A stretch of 64,000 bases of DNA. Source: Hyphomicrobiales bacterium. Its GTDB lineage: Bacteria > Pseudomonadota > Alphaproteobacteria > Rhizobiales > Rhizobiaceae. Position numbers and translations under genes: made by a program. Below the pieces are notes generated by a model. The model searched no databases. It was not told the origin of the DNA and saw only the letters and a program-made list of their open reading frames with translations. This document shows positions 36,485 to 46,077 of this stretch, in pieces (the first letter of the stretch is position 1; every line of letters begins with the position of its first letter). Where the stretch lies: contig UEIF01000020.1 in the NCBI GenBank assembly GCA_900468805.1, positions 62,001 to 126,000 on the forward strand, in the 5' to 3' direction.

Positions 36485-37516
36485 TCAATGCTGTCCATGG
36501 CCGGGTACCCACGTTGTGAGCGCTGCTCTGAGCCATTGGTACGCCGTATCGCTGAGTGCCTTCTCGACTTGGGCGAGGGAAAGCGCTGGTCCTTGGGTTG
36601 CGAGGGCAGCCAGGGCGACGAGGACAAGCAGGCACAGCGCAATCACCTTTCTTCGGACGCTTTTCGGCTTCAGGAGGGGCTGTTGCTTCCCGCTCTTGCG
36701 TGTCCAACGCCACCTTCCTGCGCCACGCGCGGCGCTTGGAAAGGAAACGACGATCGCACTGACATTGTCCGGGCCGCCGGCCGCCAGAGCGGCATCGACC
36801 AGATATTGCGCCGCGAGTGCTGTCGTGCCGGTCGAAAGAAGCGAGCTTATCTGTCGCAGGTTGACTGGCTTGCTCAGGCCATCTGTACACAGAAGGAAGA
36901 TGTCGCCGGGTTCGATTGCGCCATCGACGCGTCCGACGTCGAGCGCCTCCTCGCTGCCAATGGCCCTGCTCAAGGCATTTTGGAGCTTGGGGTTGGAAAG
37001 TCTGGCGCCTTGGCCGATTTCCTGCAGAGGGGTGTGGTCCTTGGTGATCTGCAAGAGATCGCGCCCCCTGAGGCGGTAAAGGCGACTGTCCCCGACCCAA
37101 AGGCATGTGAACCTCTGCTGCGACCGGTTCGTGACGAGCGCGACGACTGTGCTCGCTATTGTCCCGGTTCCGTCTACAACCGCCTGAAGGCGCAATTCGC
37201 GGTTTGCCGTTGCCAGAAGTATCGCGATGTCGTCGCCATAGTCCTCGCTTGGCTCGAAGCGTTCCAGAACCTCGATGACGATGCGGCTTGCTGTCTCCCC
37301 GCCTCCGAAGCCGCCGACACCATCGGCAACGGCCCACAGATCCATGTCCGGACGGTTGAGGATGGCATCCTGGTTGTTTCTGCGACGGAAGCCGCAATGG
37401 GTCGCCGCCGACGAGATCGCGCGCACAGTCGCCGGTTTGGTGATGTGAGGCGCATTGCGGCGAGCCTTGCCGATGCAGCCGGCGTCCGCGGAACCGTCCC
37501 TGGTCTTATGAAACAT
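36485..37516 (-). CDS. pppA: T6SS-associated PP2C phosphatase PppA
   Basis: A 343-residue metal-dependent Ser/Thr phosphatase with RRNNQDA, AVADGVGGFGGG, LCTDGLSKP and GGPDNVSAIVV motifs in order. A C-terminal membrane span follows (KVIALCLLVLVALAAL, about residues 285-305), so it is tail-anchored with the catalytic domain in the cytoplasm. It antagonises PpkA in the T6SS threonine phosphorylation pathway. The ATG at 37516 lies two bases after the tssM stop. Longer upstream frames lie inside tssM and are not used. Unlike Agrobacterium, no TagF domain is fused to it. Confidence 0.9.
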   Translation of the reverse strand: MFHKTRDGSADAGCIGKARRNAPHITKPATVRAISSAATHCGFRRRNNQDAILNRPDMDLWAVADGVGGFGGGETASRIVIEVLERFEPSEDYGDDIAILLATANRELRLQAVVDGTGTIASTVVALVTNRSQQRFTCLWVGDSRLYRLRGRDLLQITKDHTPLQEIGQGARLSNPKLQNALSRAIGSEEALDVGRVDGAIEPGDIFLLCTDGLSKPVNLRQISSLLSTGTTALAAQYLVDAALAAGGPDNVSAIVVSFPSAARGAGRWRWTRKSGKQQPLLKPKSVRRKVIALCLLVLVALAALATQGPALSLAQVEKALSDTAYQWLRAALTTWVPGHGQH

Positions 37517-37518
37517 TC

Positions 37519-40500
37519 TCAAAACGTCTCCGGGCAGCGAAACTCGGATAGCAGGACGCCGTTGAGAGGTGTGTCGATACGATCTGCCGCCATGGTGAAT
37601 ACGACCTCGTATCCATGGCTCTTGAAGGTCGCGACCAGCTCCCCGGAACGGGCTTGCCTGCTGATCGTCGACATGCCCATCAACCGAAACAGCGCCCAGG
37701 TGCCGGTTGCCCTGAACTGAACGGGCTGTGACCCGTCGGCGGGAAAGACCGTCAGGGACGCGAGGTTTTTCGGCTCTTCGGCTGGCCACGTGACCCTCAT
37801 TCGCGCCGTATCCCGTGGTGCTGCGAGTAGGCGCTGACCGTCAATGTCGAGAGCGATGTTGGAAATGGTCGCGCTCATGGCCTGGACCGACAGCTGAAAA
37901 TCGAGCGCCGGCTGCTTGTCGCTCTTCTGGAACATCGCCTCGCGGATGACGGCCGCTTTCTCAAACTGCTTCAGCGCGGCCTGCTCGATACCCACGGCGG
38001 TGCTGTCCTCTGTGCGCGTCGCATTCATGAAAGGCACGATATTCCTGCGGAAAAACTCGTCGGTGACGCCTTCACGCGCAAAGAGCCGGGCGAAATCGGC
38101 AAGAGGAATGTCCTGTGTGGCGTTCTTGACGAACGGGTAGCGTTGGGTCGTGGCGGTCGTGCAGAATTTCCCAGGCCCCGCGCGCCACAGATCCGCTAGC
38201 TTGCTCTTCGCATCGCCAATCGAAAGGCTCGAACTCTCCTTCAGAACCTTCGAAAACCATTGCCGGATCGGCTCGGGAAGATTGGCCGTGGCGGCAGGCA
38301 CGCGCTGCAGCGCAAGCGCGTTGGGCAGCGACCTGTCAAATGGCGATGTTGCGGTCTGCGGGATTGCCGTCAGAGCGCGGTACAGTCCGCCGAGCTCTGC
38401 AATGGCGCCATCGATCGGCGCTTGGGCATTGGGACCGCTATTGTCGGGAATGCGAACCAACTGCTGAAGATACCGGAAGTGCTGCGCCGTGTGTCTCGCC
38501 GCAATGTCCTGCGGGCTATTCGTTCCCTCCGTCACCGGAAACAGGGTTTCGACGTTCGCCGGGCCTGCCACCAGGTTGGAGTCCGGCGGAATTTCTCGTT
38601 CGGGCGGCTGCGGGGGCGCCAGCGATGTCTGTTGCGCGACGGAGGCGACAAGAAGCCGAATGGGCGATGTCGGCGCAGCGAGAATGTTCAGCATCCTAAG
38701 CGAATCGTCCAGGGTCAGGATCGGCTTGACGGAAATGTCGTTGATCAACTGATCCCACTTGAAAGAGAATTCCTGTAGGTAAATTCCCATGGCGTCGGAC
38801 TTGACCTGCTCGAGCATGGCGGGCACAGCGACGGGCTGTCTCTGCTTGGCATCCGTCAGGATCCAGTTGCGCTTGATTGCGAGGTCGGTTTCGCGGTCAA
38901 GAAGCGGGAGATAGACCTTGAAGAAACCGTCGCGGGTAAAAAGCCCAGGTATGGAAGAGGACAAAGGCTCGCCGGATCGCATCTGCATGATTTCTCCGGC
39001 CGAAGGCCCCGCATGCATGGCGATATCAAACAGGGGAAGAGCCCGGGCCTCCCGACTGTTCAGGACCCCGTTGAACACTCTCTGGGCGACGGACGTCCTG
39101 CGAAGCTCGGTCCTCGTCCGTTCAATCAGGGAAAGATCGAGCCCGATCCGGTCGAGCTTGCCTTCCATCATCGTATCGAGATGGGCTGCAAGAGCTGTCC
39201 GTAACGCCTCATCCGCCGGCCGGTTATATTGCGACGACCAGTCGAGAACCATCCATTCCCTGATGGCCTCTTGCGCAAACGTCCCATCTCCACCAAGCAT
39301 GAGGTAGATGTGCAGGCCGGGATAGAGAAAGGCGGGTTCATTCGTTCGCGCGGCAAGCTGACCTTCAAGGCGATACAGGAGCCGCGGCAGTAAAATGGTG
39401 TTGAGTGCCCTGTGATAAGCCTGATCCGTCTCGCTTTCGAGCGTTACCATCCGGCCGAGGAAGACGGGTTCGACAAAAGTCCATAAACGCGGTGTGTTGT
39501 CGATCTCCGTCCTGAGGTCTCTCAAACCATCAAGCAGAGGGGCGACCGCTCGCAGATCTCCTGACACAACGCTGTTGAGTTTCAGGGCGATCGCCTTGGC
39601 TTCGAAATCGGCAATGACGGTGCTCGCCCTGGCGGTCAGTGCCTCCTGGCGCAGATAGTCGCGATAGGTGAGCGCGCCAAGCGCCAACGCCGCTGCGGTG
39701 ATGAGTGAGATTCCCGCAACATGCCGACGGCGCACGCGGCGCTCAAGATGTCCGTCCTTTTCGACCAACCAGGATTCCAGAAAGATGACCTTCCGAAGCA
39801 GGCCGTTGACGAAATATCCCGAGTTGACGCGTTGCACCGGCGCGCGCGCGCCCGGCTCCAGCTGAAATGTTCGTGCCACCGCATCGCCGACAGCATCGAG
39901 CGGATCGCCATTGCGCGTTCCACTCACGAGATATGTGCCGCGCAGAATGACCGGTTCGTCGAACGTGTTCGGGGCGAATGCCTCGTAGAGAAAGTCGCTC
40001 AGCGCCTCTTTGAGGCTCAGTAGCTGCTGGGGTAGGCTGAAGGCGCGCGCGCGACGCTGGATATCGGTTTCAAACTGCAGGCGTGTCAGAAGGCGCTCCT
40101 CTAGCCGCTGCACGAGGAGATCGAACTCCATGGGGAACATGTCGACCTCGCTCGCGCCTTCACCCGGGTCTCCCAATTGTTTTGACCCGGTCGGCCGGAA
40201 CGTGATGCCGAAAACTGCGTCCCGGCCCTCCTTGTCGAGGTCATCGAAATATTCGGAAAAACCTGCGAGAAGATCGGATTTGGTGAACAGGACATAGATA
40301 GGCACTCTCAGTCCCAGCCGACGATAGAGCTCGCTCACGCGTTTGCGCACCGTCGCGGCACTGCGAAGACGTGCCTCAACTCCCGAGGAGACTAAATCGT
40401 CAATGGCGACCGCCACGATCAGGCCGTTCAGTGGCAGGCGGCCTCGGTATCGCTTGAGAAGGCGCAGCAGCGTGAACCATTTGCCATGGTCGCCTTGGGG

Positions 40501-41142
40501 ATCGTCGTCTGCCGTGATGTGTCCAGCACTGTCCAGCAGCACCGCCTCGTCGGTGAAATACCAGTTCAGATCCTGCTTGGAAGTGCTGCCACCGATGCCA
40601 CGTGCGCGCTTGCCAACAAGCGGAAACGACAGTCCGGAATTGTCGATCACCGTCGTCTTGCCGGATCCGGATGCGCCGATGAACAAATACCAGGGCAGTT
40701 GATAGAGCCACTTTTGGCTGAAGCGGCCAGCTATACGTCGCTTCTTTAAAACGCTGGTGGCCTCTTTGAAGGAGGACGCCAGTGAGTGCATGCCCTGGCG
40801 CCGCGACCGCGCCATGCTGTCTTCGCTCTCAGGGTTGTTTCGATCTGCGCGACGCGGCCCGCGCCAGCTGCCGCCGATCGTGTCGGTGATCCTGTAGAGA
40901 AATTCAAAGAACAACGAGCTAAAACGGTCGCGGAACATGAAAAGGATGAAGGCTGCGCTCGGCAGTCCGAGCGCCGTTGCGACGATCGCCCAGGAGCTGG
41001 CGACCGTTTCACCACTGGCCCTGATCGTATCGAAAGGTACAGCGAGGAGCATGGTGGCTGCCGCAGCCGCTGCCAACAGACCAAGCAACACGAGGATGAT
41101 GACGCGCGGCGAGCCCGTAAGGGTCTGAATGATGCGGCTCAC
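37519..41142 (-). CDS. tssM: T6SS membrane-complex protein TssM (IcmF/ImpL)
   Basis: A 1207-residue IcmF-family protein that spans the envelope. Two N-terminal spans lie at about 13-35 and 48-70. A Walker A (GASGSGKT, 156-163) and TSKQD/LLDSAGH segments follow, so the NTPase site is intact. A third span lies near residue 480, and a large periplasmic region follows. The start is GTG, overlapping the tssL stop by three bases. With no tssJ lipoprotein gene here, the outer-membrane contact must be made differently. Confidence 0.96.
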   Translation of the reverse strand: MSRIIQTLTGSPRVIILVLLGLLAAAAAATMLLAVPFDTIRASGETVASSWAIVATALGLPSAAFILFMFRDRFSSLFFEFLYRITDTIGGSWRGPRRADRNNPESEDSMARSRRQGMHSLASSFKEATSVLKKRRIAGRFSQKWLYQLPWYLFIGASGSGKTTVIDNSGLSFPLVGKRARGIGGSTSKQDLNWYFTDEAVLLDSAGHITADDDPQGDHGKWFTLLRLLKRYRGRLPLNGLIVAVAIDDLVSSGVEARLRSAATVRKRVSELYRRLGLRVPIYVLFTKSDLLAGFSEYFDDLDKEGRDAVFGITFRPTGSKQLGDPGEGASEVDMFPMEFDLLVQRLEERLLTRLQFETDIQRRARAFSLPQQLLSLKEALSDFLYEAFAPNTFDEPVILRGTYLVSGTRNGDPLDAVGDAVARTFQLEPGARAPVQRVNSGYFVNGLLRKVIFLESWLVEKDGHLERRVRRRHVAGISLITAAALALGALTYRDYLRQEALTARASTVIADFEAKAIALKLNSVVSGDLRAVAPLLDGLRDLRTEIDNTPRLWTFVEPVFLGRMVTLESETDQAYHRALNTILLPRLLYRLEGQLAARTNEPAFLYPGLHIYLMLGGDGTFAQEAIREWMVLDWSSQYNRPADEALRTALAAHLDTMMEGKLDRIGLDLSLIERTRTELRRTSVAQRVFNGVLNSREARALPLFDIAMHAGPSAGEIMQMRSGEPLSSSIPGLFTRDGFFKVYLPLLDRETDLAIKRNWILTDAKQRQPVAVPAMLEQVKSDAMGIYLQEFSFKWDQLINDISVKPILTLDDSLRMLNILAAPTSPIRLLVASVAQQTSLAPPQPPEREIPPDSNLVAGPANVETLFPVTEGTNSPQDIAARHTAQHFRYLQQLVRIPDNSGPNAQAPIDGAIAELGGLYRALTAIPQTATSPFDRSLPNALALQRVPAATANLPEPIRQWFSKVLKESSSLSIGDAKSKLADLWRAGPGKFCTTATTQRYPFVKNATQDIPLADFARLFAREGVTDEFFRRNIVPFMNATRTEDSTAVGIEQAALKQFEKAAVIREAMFQKSDKQPALDFQLSVQAMSATISNIALDIDGQRLLAAPRDTARMRVTWPAEEPKNLASLTVFPADGSQPVQFRATGTWALFRLMGMSTISRQARSGELVATFKSHGYEVVFTMAADRIDTPLNGVLLSEFRCPETF

Positions 41143-42482
41143 TTCGCCGTCTCCTTGGTTACGATGAGTTCAATGCGTCGGTTCATCTGCCGCCCCTCGA
41201 CAGAATCGTTCCCGGCGATCGGTTCCCCGTCGCCCCGCCCCTCTTTTTTCAGGCGCGCAGGTTCTTTCATCCGGGATGCCATGATGGCGGCCACGGTGTT
41301 TGCCCTTGCCATGGATAGTTCGACGTTCGAAGGGAATTTCCGGCTGCGGATTGGCGTGTTATCGGTATGGCCGGCCACGACGACGTCGCCCGGCTGGTCG
41401 TTCAGCGCCTCGCCGATCCTGACGAGGAGCGGCATGAAATCTGCGATGACGGTTTCGCTCGCCGGTTCGAACATGCCTTTGCCGCGGATGAGCACCGTTA
41501 TTGTTTGGGCATCTTCCTTGACCGTGACGAGGCCCTGCTCAATCTCTCGCTCAAGGAAGCGCCTGAGACGATCAGCCTGCAGGACGACCACGCGCTCGGG
41601 GAGCGCGGGCGCGGCGCGCGAGATCGTCACGCCAGACGAGGGCGGCAGGCTCAAGAGGTTGCCGACGACCATAACCTTGCGATTTGCCAATGAGATCGAC
41701 AGGACGGCGTAGAGCCCGGCAAGGGCAAGCAGCAACACGACGGTGACGAGCAGCGGCGACAAGAGCGGCGAGCGCGCCTTCATGCTGGCAATGCCCTGCC
41801 AGTGGGGCGAGATGTCGTGCTCAACCTTTCCGCGCACTGTGCGCAGCAACCGGTACAGTTCATCTCTGACACTGGCAAGCTCGGAAGTGCCGCGTTCGGC
41901 GACGCGGTAGCGGCCCTCGAATCCGAGACAGATGCAGTAATACATCAACTCGAGAACATCGACGTTGATGTGAGGCTCTTTCTTCAGCTGCGCCAGGATA
42001 TCGAAGAACCGGTCGCCGCCCCAAGTTTCGCTGAATACCGTGGCCACGAGACTGCGCTTGGTCCAGATGCTGCGGCTTCCCCACGACGTGTTGAGGACCA
42101 GGTCGTCGATGGTCGCGCACAGCACGTATTTGCTGACCCTCGAAATATTCGCAGTCAGTTGCAGCGGTGCAACCCGGATTTCGAACCTGTTGATTTCGCG
42201 CAGAACGTGCAGACGTAATTGCTCGACGTCGTCATGCGCGGATGCTGCCGTCAGGCTCGCGCAGAGGTCAAGAAGCGGAGAAGCGGCGGCAACCAACGGG
42301 CATGCCCGGCCGGAGGTCATCATGCGCCACATAATATCCAGCGACATGGAGCGGTCTGCGTTCAGCGTCCTCTTCCTGCCGCCGGTCACGGCAGCATCCT
42401 TCAGCGCATAGCTCGCTCCCAAGGGTAGCACTATCGTCTCGTCGGCGGGGCTCCCCAACGCGACAGCTTCTTCTTCTGACAT
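41139..42482 (-). CDS. tssL: T6SS membrane-complex protein TssL with C-terminal OmpA domain
   Basis: A 447-residue fusion. The N-terminal DotU/ImpK domain (about 50-240) has SKYVLCATIDDLVLNT, TKRSLVATVFSETWGG and YYCICLGFEGRYRV. A single span lies at about 248-270. The C-terminal OmpA-type peptidoglycan-binding domain carries VVVAGHTDNTPIRS and SMARANTVAAIM. This is the evolved form that anchors the complex to the cell wall. The gene overlaps tssM and starts six bases after tagH. Confidence 0.95.
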   Translation of the reverse strand: MSEEEAVALGSPADETIVLPLGASYALKDAAVTGGRKRTLNADRSMSLDIMWRMMTSGRACPLVAAASPLLDLCASLTAASAHDDVEQLRLHVLREINRFEIRVAPLQLTANISRVSKYVLCATIDDLVLNTSWGSRSIWTKRSLVATVFSETWGGDRFFDILAQLKKEPHINVDVLELMYYCICLGFEGRYRVAERGTSELASVRDELYRLLRTVRGKVEHDISPHWQGIASMKARSPLLSPLLVTVVLLLALAGLYAVLSISLANRKVMVVGNLLSLPPSSGVTISRAAPALPERVVVLQADRLRRFLEREIEQGLVTVKEDAQTITVLIRGKGMFEPASETVIADFMPLLVRIGEALNDQPGDVVVAGHTDNTPIRSRKFPSNVELSMARANTVAAIMASRMKEPARLKKEGRGDGEPIAGNDSVEGRQMNRRIELIVTKETAK

Positions 42483-42488
42483 CGCTCG

Positions 42489-43901
42489 TCATTCCATGGT
42501 TTGCGCCGGCGCTAAGGCATCGGTGCCGGGCCGCTGACTTCTTAGGCCCGAAGGTTCTCCGGATGCGGGAGGCGAGGGCTCTTGGCGCCCTGCAGCGCGC
42601 GCTTCAATGTCGCTTGTCACTTCCCGGTAGCTTGCCTGGTAGCGGCGCCAACACTTCGCATGCTGGAGCACGGACAGGTGTCGATGGACGAGGTCATCTG
42701 CATGCTCGTTTTTCTCGATCGTCGCAGGCGCAAGACGTTCCAACATGCGGCGCATCGCATGGCGCGCCTCGACTTCGGATGAAATTCGCTTTCGCCTCAT
42801 CTCGCCGAAGGCCCGGTCGATCACGTCATGGGCGCCCGGTAAGCCCGGCAGGCTCGTTGCAAGAAGGGACAGAAGGACGTCGCCGGGATCCGCCTCCAGC
42901 GTTAAAGGGTTGGCCTGGGGCCGGTCCAGGATCTGCGACAGGCTGGCTGGCTCGTCGTGTGCAAAGACCCTCTGGAGGTTCAAAATTGTCACTCGCAGCG
43001 CCTGACCGGCGCGCTTGAGGAGTGCTGCAGAGTCCCGCGAGTCGATCTCATGATCGTCCACGCCGCAGCCCTGGAAAAATGCGGCCACTACCGCCGCCAC
43101 TTCCGGGTCGGGTGGTTTTGCAACCGGCGGCACCGAGAGGGTCTCGCCATCGCCTCCCTCCGCGCCCCCACCAGTCTCGATCGTCCTCGGTGCATTGTGA
43201 TCCAGTGGTACGGAGGTACGGCCTAGGTCGGCCATCAGATCCCAGTCGTCGGGGATAGGCTCCGTGCTGAGCCGCGGCTGAACATAGGCCATGCCGACGG
43301 GCTCCGACGGCTCCCTGTTTACCGTCGAGAAAATGCCGGCGTGCCGATCGACCGGCGCAAGCATCAGCGAATCTTCCGAGGTGATCGACATGTCTCCGAA
43401 CGCCGCTGGGAGCCCGCCAATCGCCGGCCCGAAGAATGCCGCAGGCGTTTCCGCGCTGAACGGTCGCAGAGCGTCGGAGCGCGGGCGCATGACGGCCCCG
43501 AGGAGGCTTTGCTCGCTCAAAGGCTCCTCGTTGCGCTCTGAAATTTCCAGGCGATCGCCAACCTCAGGCCCTTCGGCTTCGGACATCGCCACGACCGTCA
43601 GCGCATAGGCGCCGATCTGCAGGACGTCACCCGCCTTCAGGGCGACGGCGCTTTCCCTGTCCAGAGCCTGACGGCTCTCGTTGACAAAGGTGCCATTGCG
43701 GCTGTGATCGACCACAACACATTTTCCATCAACCGCAGTGATCGTGCAGTGACGCTTCGATATGGTACCCGTGGCATCCTCTAGCACGACCGAATTGTCC
43801 CTGCCTCGCCCGATCGTCAGTTCACGGGTCAGCTCGGCCCAGCCGTTCGCCGCTAAGTCACACGAGCCGCCGCCCTGATATTCAATACGCAATCCATACA
43901 T
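42489..43901 (-). CDS. tagH: T6SS FHA-domain protein TagH (ImpI/Fha)
   Basis: A 470-residue protein with an N-terminal FHA domain at about 25-100 (LTIGRGRDNSVVL, ISKRHCTI, VVDHSRNGTFVN), the phosphothreonine-reading fold. A variable proline-rich linker follows, and the C-terminal helical domain is typical of T6SS Fha proteins (AFFQGCGVDD, then the segment from VLLSLLATSLPG onward). FHA binding of phosphorylated partners links PpkA/PppA signalling to secretion. It lies between tssK and tssL with gaps of under ten bases. Confidence 0.92.
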   Translation of the reverse strand: MYGLRIEYQGGGSCDLAANGWAELTRELTIGRGRDNSVVLEDATGTISKRHCTITAVDGKCVVVDHSRNGTFVNESRQALDRESAVALKAGDVLQIGAYALTVVAMSEAEGPEVGDRLEISERNEEPLSEQSLLGAVMRPRSDALRPFSAETPAAFFGPAIGGLPAAFGDMSITSEDSLMLAPVDRHAGIFSTVNREPSEPVGMAYVQPRLSTEPIPDDWDLMADLGRTSVPLDHNAPRTIETGGGAEGGDGETLSVPPVAKPPDPEVAAVVAAFFQGCGVDDHEIDSRDSAALLKRAGQALRVTILNLQRVFAHDEPASLSQILDRPQANPLTLEADPGDVLLSLLATSLPGLPGAHDVIDRAFGEMRRKRISSEVEARHAMRRMLERLAPATIEKNEHADDLVHRHLSVLQHAKCWRRYQASYREVTSDIEARAAGRQEPSPPASGEPSGLRSQRPGTDALAPAQTME

Positions 43902-43910
43902 GATGCTGGC

Positions 43911-45248
43911 CTAGTCGCCGCGGATGGCCCAAAGGGCCATTTCAAGGTTTGGAAAGTCCCCCGAAACGTGCATGGCCAATGAACCCAACTGGCCAACCTC
44001 TTTCCAGTACGGGCTTTGCCGATCGATTTCGAAGTAAACGACGCCGACATGAAAGGGGATCTGGCGGGGGACGACGGGCAAGGCGTTGATGAGGATGCCG
44101 GGGATCGCCACGTTGACAAGGTCCTTGATCTTGGACGCAGGACCGATCTTTATGTGAGAGGGAAAGGCGCGGCGGAGCCGCTCCATCTCGATATCAGCAC
44201 GTACGGCGAGGACAAATGTAGCGCTGGAAAACAAGCTTCGGTCCGCAGCTTCGGCAACTTGGACGCCATATCTGTGCTGCTTCAGCGGAAGCTGGATCGC
44301 AGTCTGTTCCAGGACCGTCCGCAGGGAATCGCGTATTGACTGGATGACGGGGCGATATGTCTGCGCCAAGTCCTCGTGCCGGTAGACGCCGAAGGCTGGT
44401 GGGCGCTTGTCCGCCCGCGAATAGGTCGAAAGCTCTCCGGCCAGCGCGAGCATCTCGCGGTAGAGGCGTTCGGGGTGAAGGAGCGCAGCCGACGCGAAAT
44501 GCTTGAAGACCGGCTCGTAGCGATTGACCAGCATCAAAAGGAGGTAATCCGCAATATCGGCGACCGAGCGCCCGCCTGACTGCGCAACGCGCCCCGCGAG
44601 AGCTTCGCCGCGATGATGCAGCATGCCGTGTATCTCGGTTATGCAGTTCGAAAGGGCGGAATGGGCGTTGCAATCGAGCATGGGCGGCACATGGGCCTCC
44701 CCGAGGACGACCTGCCGATCCGAGCGCGTTTCGACGAGATAGGCAATGGGGATGCAGCTGAAACCCGCAAGGTCTGCCCCCTCTGGAAGAACGTGAAACT
44801 TGAGGCGTCCGACCTCGATGATTGCCGATTCCCGCTCCCCGACAAGGCTGTTGAGCACGTCCTGCTCGCTGGTGGCATAGCGCACCGGAACGTCGCTTGA
44901 GGTCGGCTCTGCCGCCTCAGCGACGCCCGGCTGGTACAGAGGGATTGCCAAGTAGATCAGCGCGTTCCGAAGGCCAGGCTGCGGCTCGTACGGCGCAGGG
45001 TGATCGGCTTCCCCCGGAATCGAGAAAGGCGTGCCGTCCTCCATTACACCAGACGCCGAGATGATGGCGATGCGCCCGAGCTTGAGCAGGTCTCGATTGA
45101 TCGTCAGTTCTGTCAGGCCCCAGCCGTAATTCTGTGTGCCCGCCCACCGGTCGACGATGAGCTTTTCGAGGTATCGGTCACTTTGCTGAAGGTGCTGCGG
45201 TTTGAGGAACAGGCCCTCGGACCAGATCACCTTGTTGTAAAGAGACAT
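43911..45248 (-). CDS. tssK: T6SS baseplate-membrane linker TssK (VasE/ImpJ)
   Basis: A 445-residue TssK with the family opening NKVIWSEGLFLKPQHLQQSD and the later YGWGLTELTINRDLL, ALIYLAIPLY and GEAHVPPMLDC segments. It connects the TssEFG baseplate to TssL/TssM. It is the first gene of the minus-strand arm, so the operon promoter should lie just to its right (45249 onward). Confidence 0.96.
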   Translation of the reverse strand: MSLYNKVIWSEGLFLKPQHLQQSDRYLEKLIVDRWAGTQNYGWGLTELTINRDLLKLGRIAIISASGVMEDGTPFSIPGEADHPAPYEPQPGLRNALIYLAIPLYQPGVAEAAEPTSSDVPVRYATSEQDVLNSLVGERESAIIEVGRLKFHVLPEGADLAGFSCIPIAYLVETRSDRQVVLGEAHVPPMLDCNAHSALSNCITEIHGMLHHRGEALAGRVAQSGGRSVADIADYLLLMLVNRYEPVFKHFASAALLHPERLYREMLALAGELSTYSRADKRPPAFGVYRHEDLAQTYRPVIQSIRDSLRTVLEQTAIQLPLKQHRYGVQVAEAADRSLFSSATFVLAVRADIEMERLRRAFPSHIKIGPASKIKDLVNVAIPGILINALPVVPRQIPFHVGVVYFEIDRQSPYWKEVGQLGSLAMHVSGDFPNLEMALWAIRGD

Positions 45249-46077
45249 AGAACACCTTGAACGCCGCTATTCAGTTGACAGAGCGTGATTGTGCACGAGG
45301 TCTGCCGGATTTGGTCATGCAAACTTGGTATCGATGCTATCCACTTGGCGATGTCTGGGGTGGAGCAACGCTGCGACCTATCTCGGCTCGCCTCCGCCGG
45401 CTGCGTGAACGCGGCGGCAATTGCGCGATGCGGGCCAATGATGCATAAAAAGGGATGAGTTACTACGCTGCCGCAGCGCTCTCGGGAAAGACGCACTCAG
45501 ACCGTTGTCCATGAACAGCGTAAATGCCTCGCACAACCAATGCACCGGAATCATCATTCAAAAACAAATCGCTTCCCGCACGCCGCGAGGCTCTTTGCTG
45601 GATGCGGTCCAGTATGGTCGGCCGGCCGAAAATGCGTAGATAAGCAGGCCTGCCCGCTTAGTTTGGAGGATCGCTGTGGCGATCCCTGAAGCTTATCCTC
45701 TGGAGCGTATCGCCTGCGCAAAGCCTGCGATAACGTTCGGCATCGTCCGACGACGTGCGATTTCCAGAGTGCGCCGGAAATTGAACGCATGCCCCTCAAG
45801 GACGTTAATTTCGAGCGTGTACGGAAGGACCGACGACGGCATTTCCACCAGGATCAAGGTCGATCGATGCGCCGAGCCGATCCGTCGAGCGACACGCCAG
45901 CGTGTCTTTGTAAGCGTCCCCTTCCCTTCTCCCGAGATACCGCTGATCGTCTGCGACATTGGCCGCCCAGTCCAGAGTCGCTATCGACCCCGTTATCGGG
46001 CGCCTGACCAAGGACGCATCTGTCAGGAGAGACCTGAAGGAAAGCGTGTCCATGGCGGAGGATCATCGTACACCTTG
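45249..46077. other. Promoter side of the T6SS right arm, with a possible frame-disrupted small gene
   Basis: No clear gene is supported. Two overlapping minus-strand frames, 45805-46053 and 45693-45959, read like one protein of about 115 residues broken by a frameshift near 45930 (MDTLSFRSLLTDASLV in the first, LPYTLEINVLEGHAF in the second), but I do not recognise the family. The promoter of tssK should lie in 45249-45690. Confidence 0.3.

Noticed and set aside
37517..37789. In-frame upstream extension of pppA
   Set aside because: It lies within tssM and encodes an Arg-rich shadow sequence; the ATG at 37516 fits the gene spacing.
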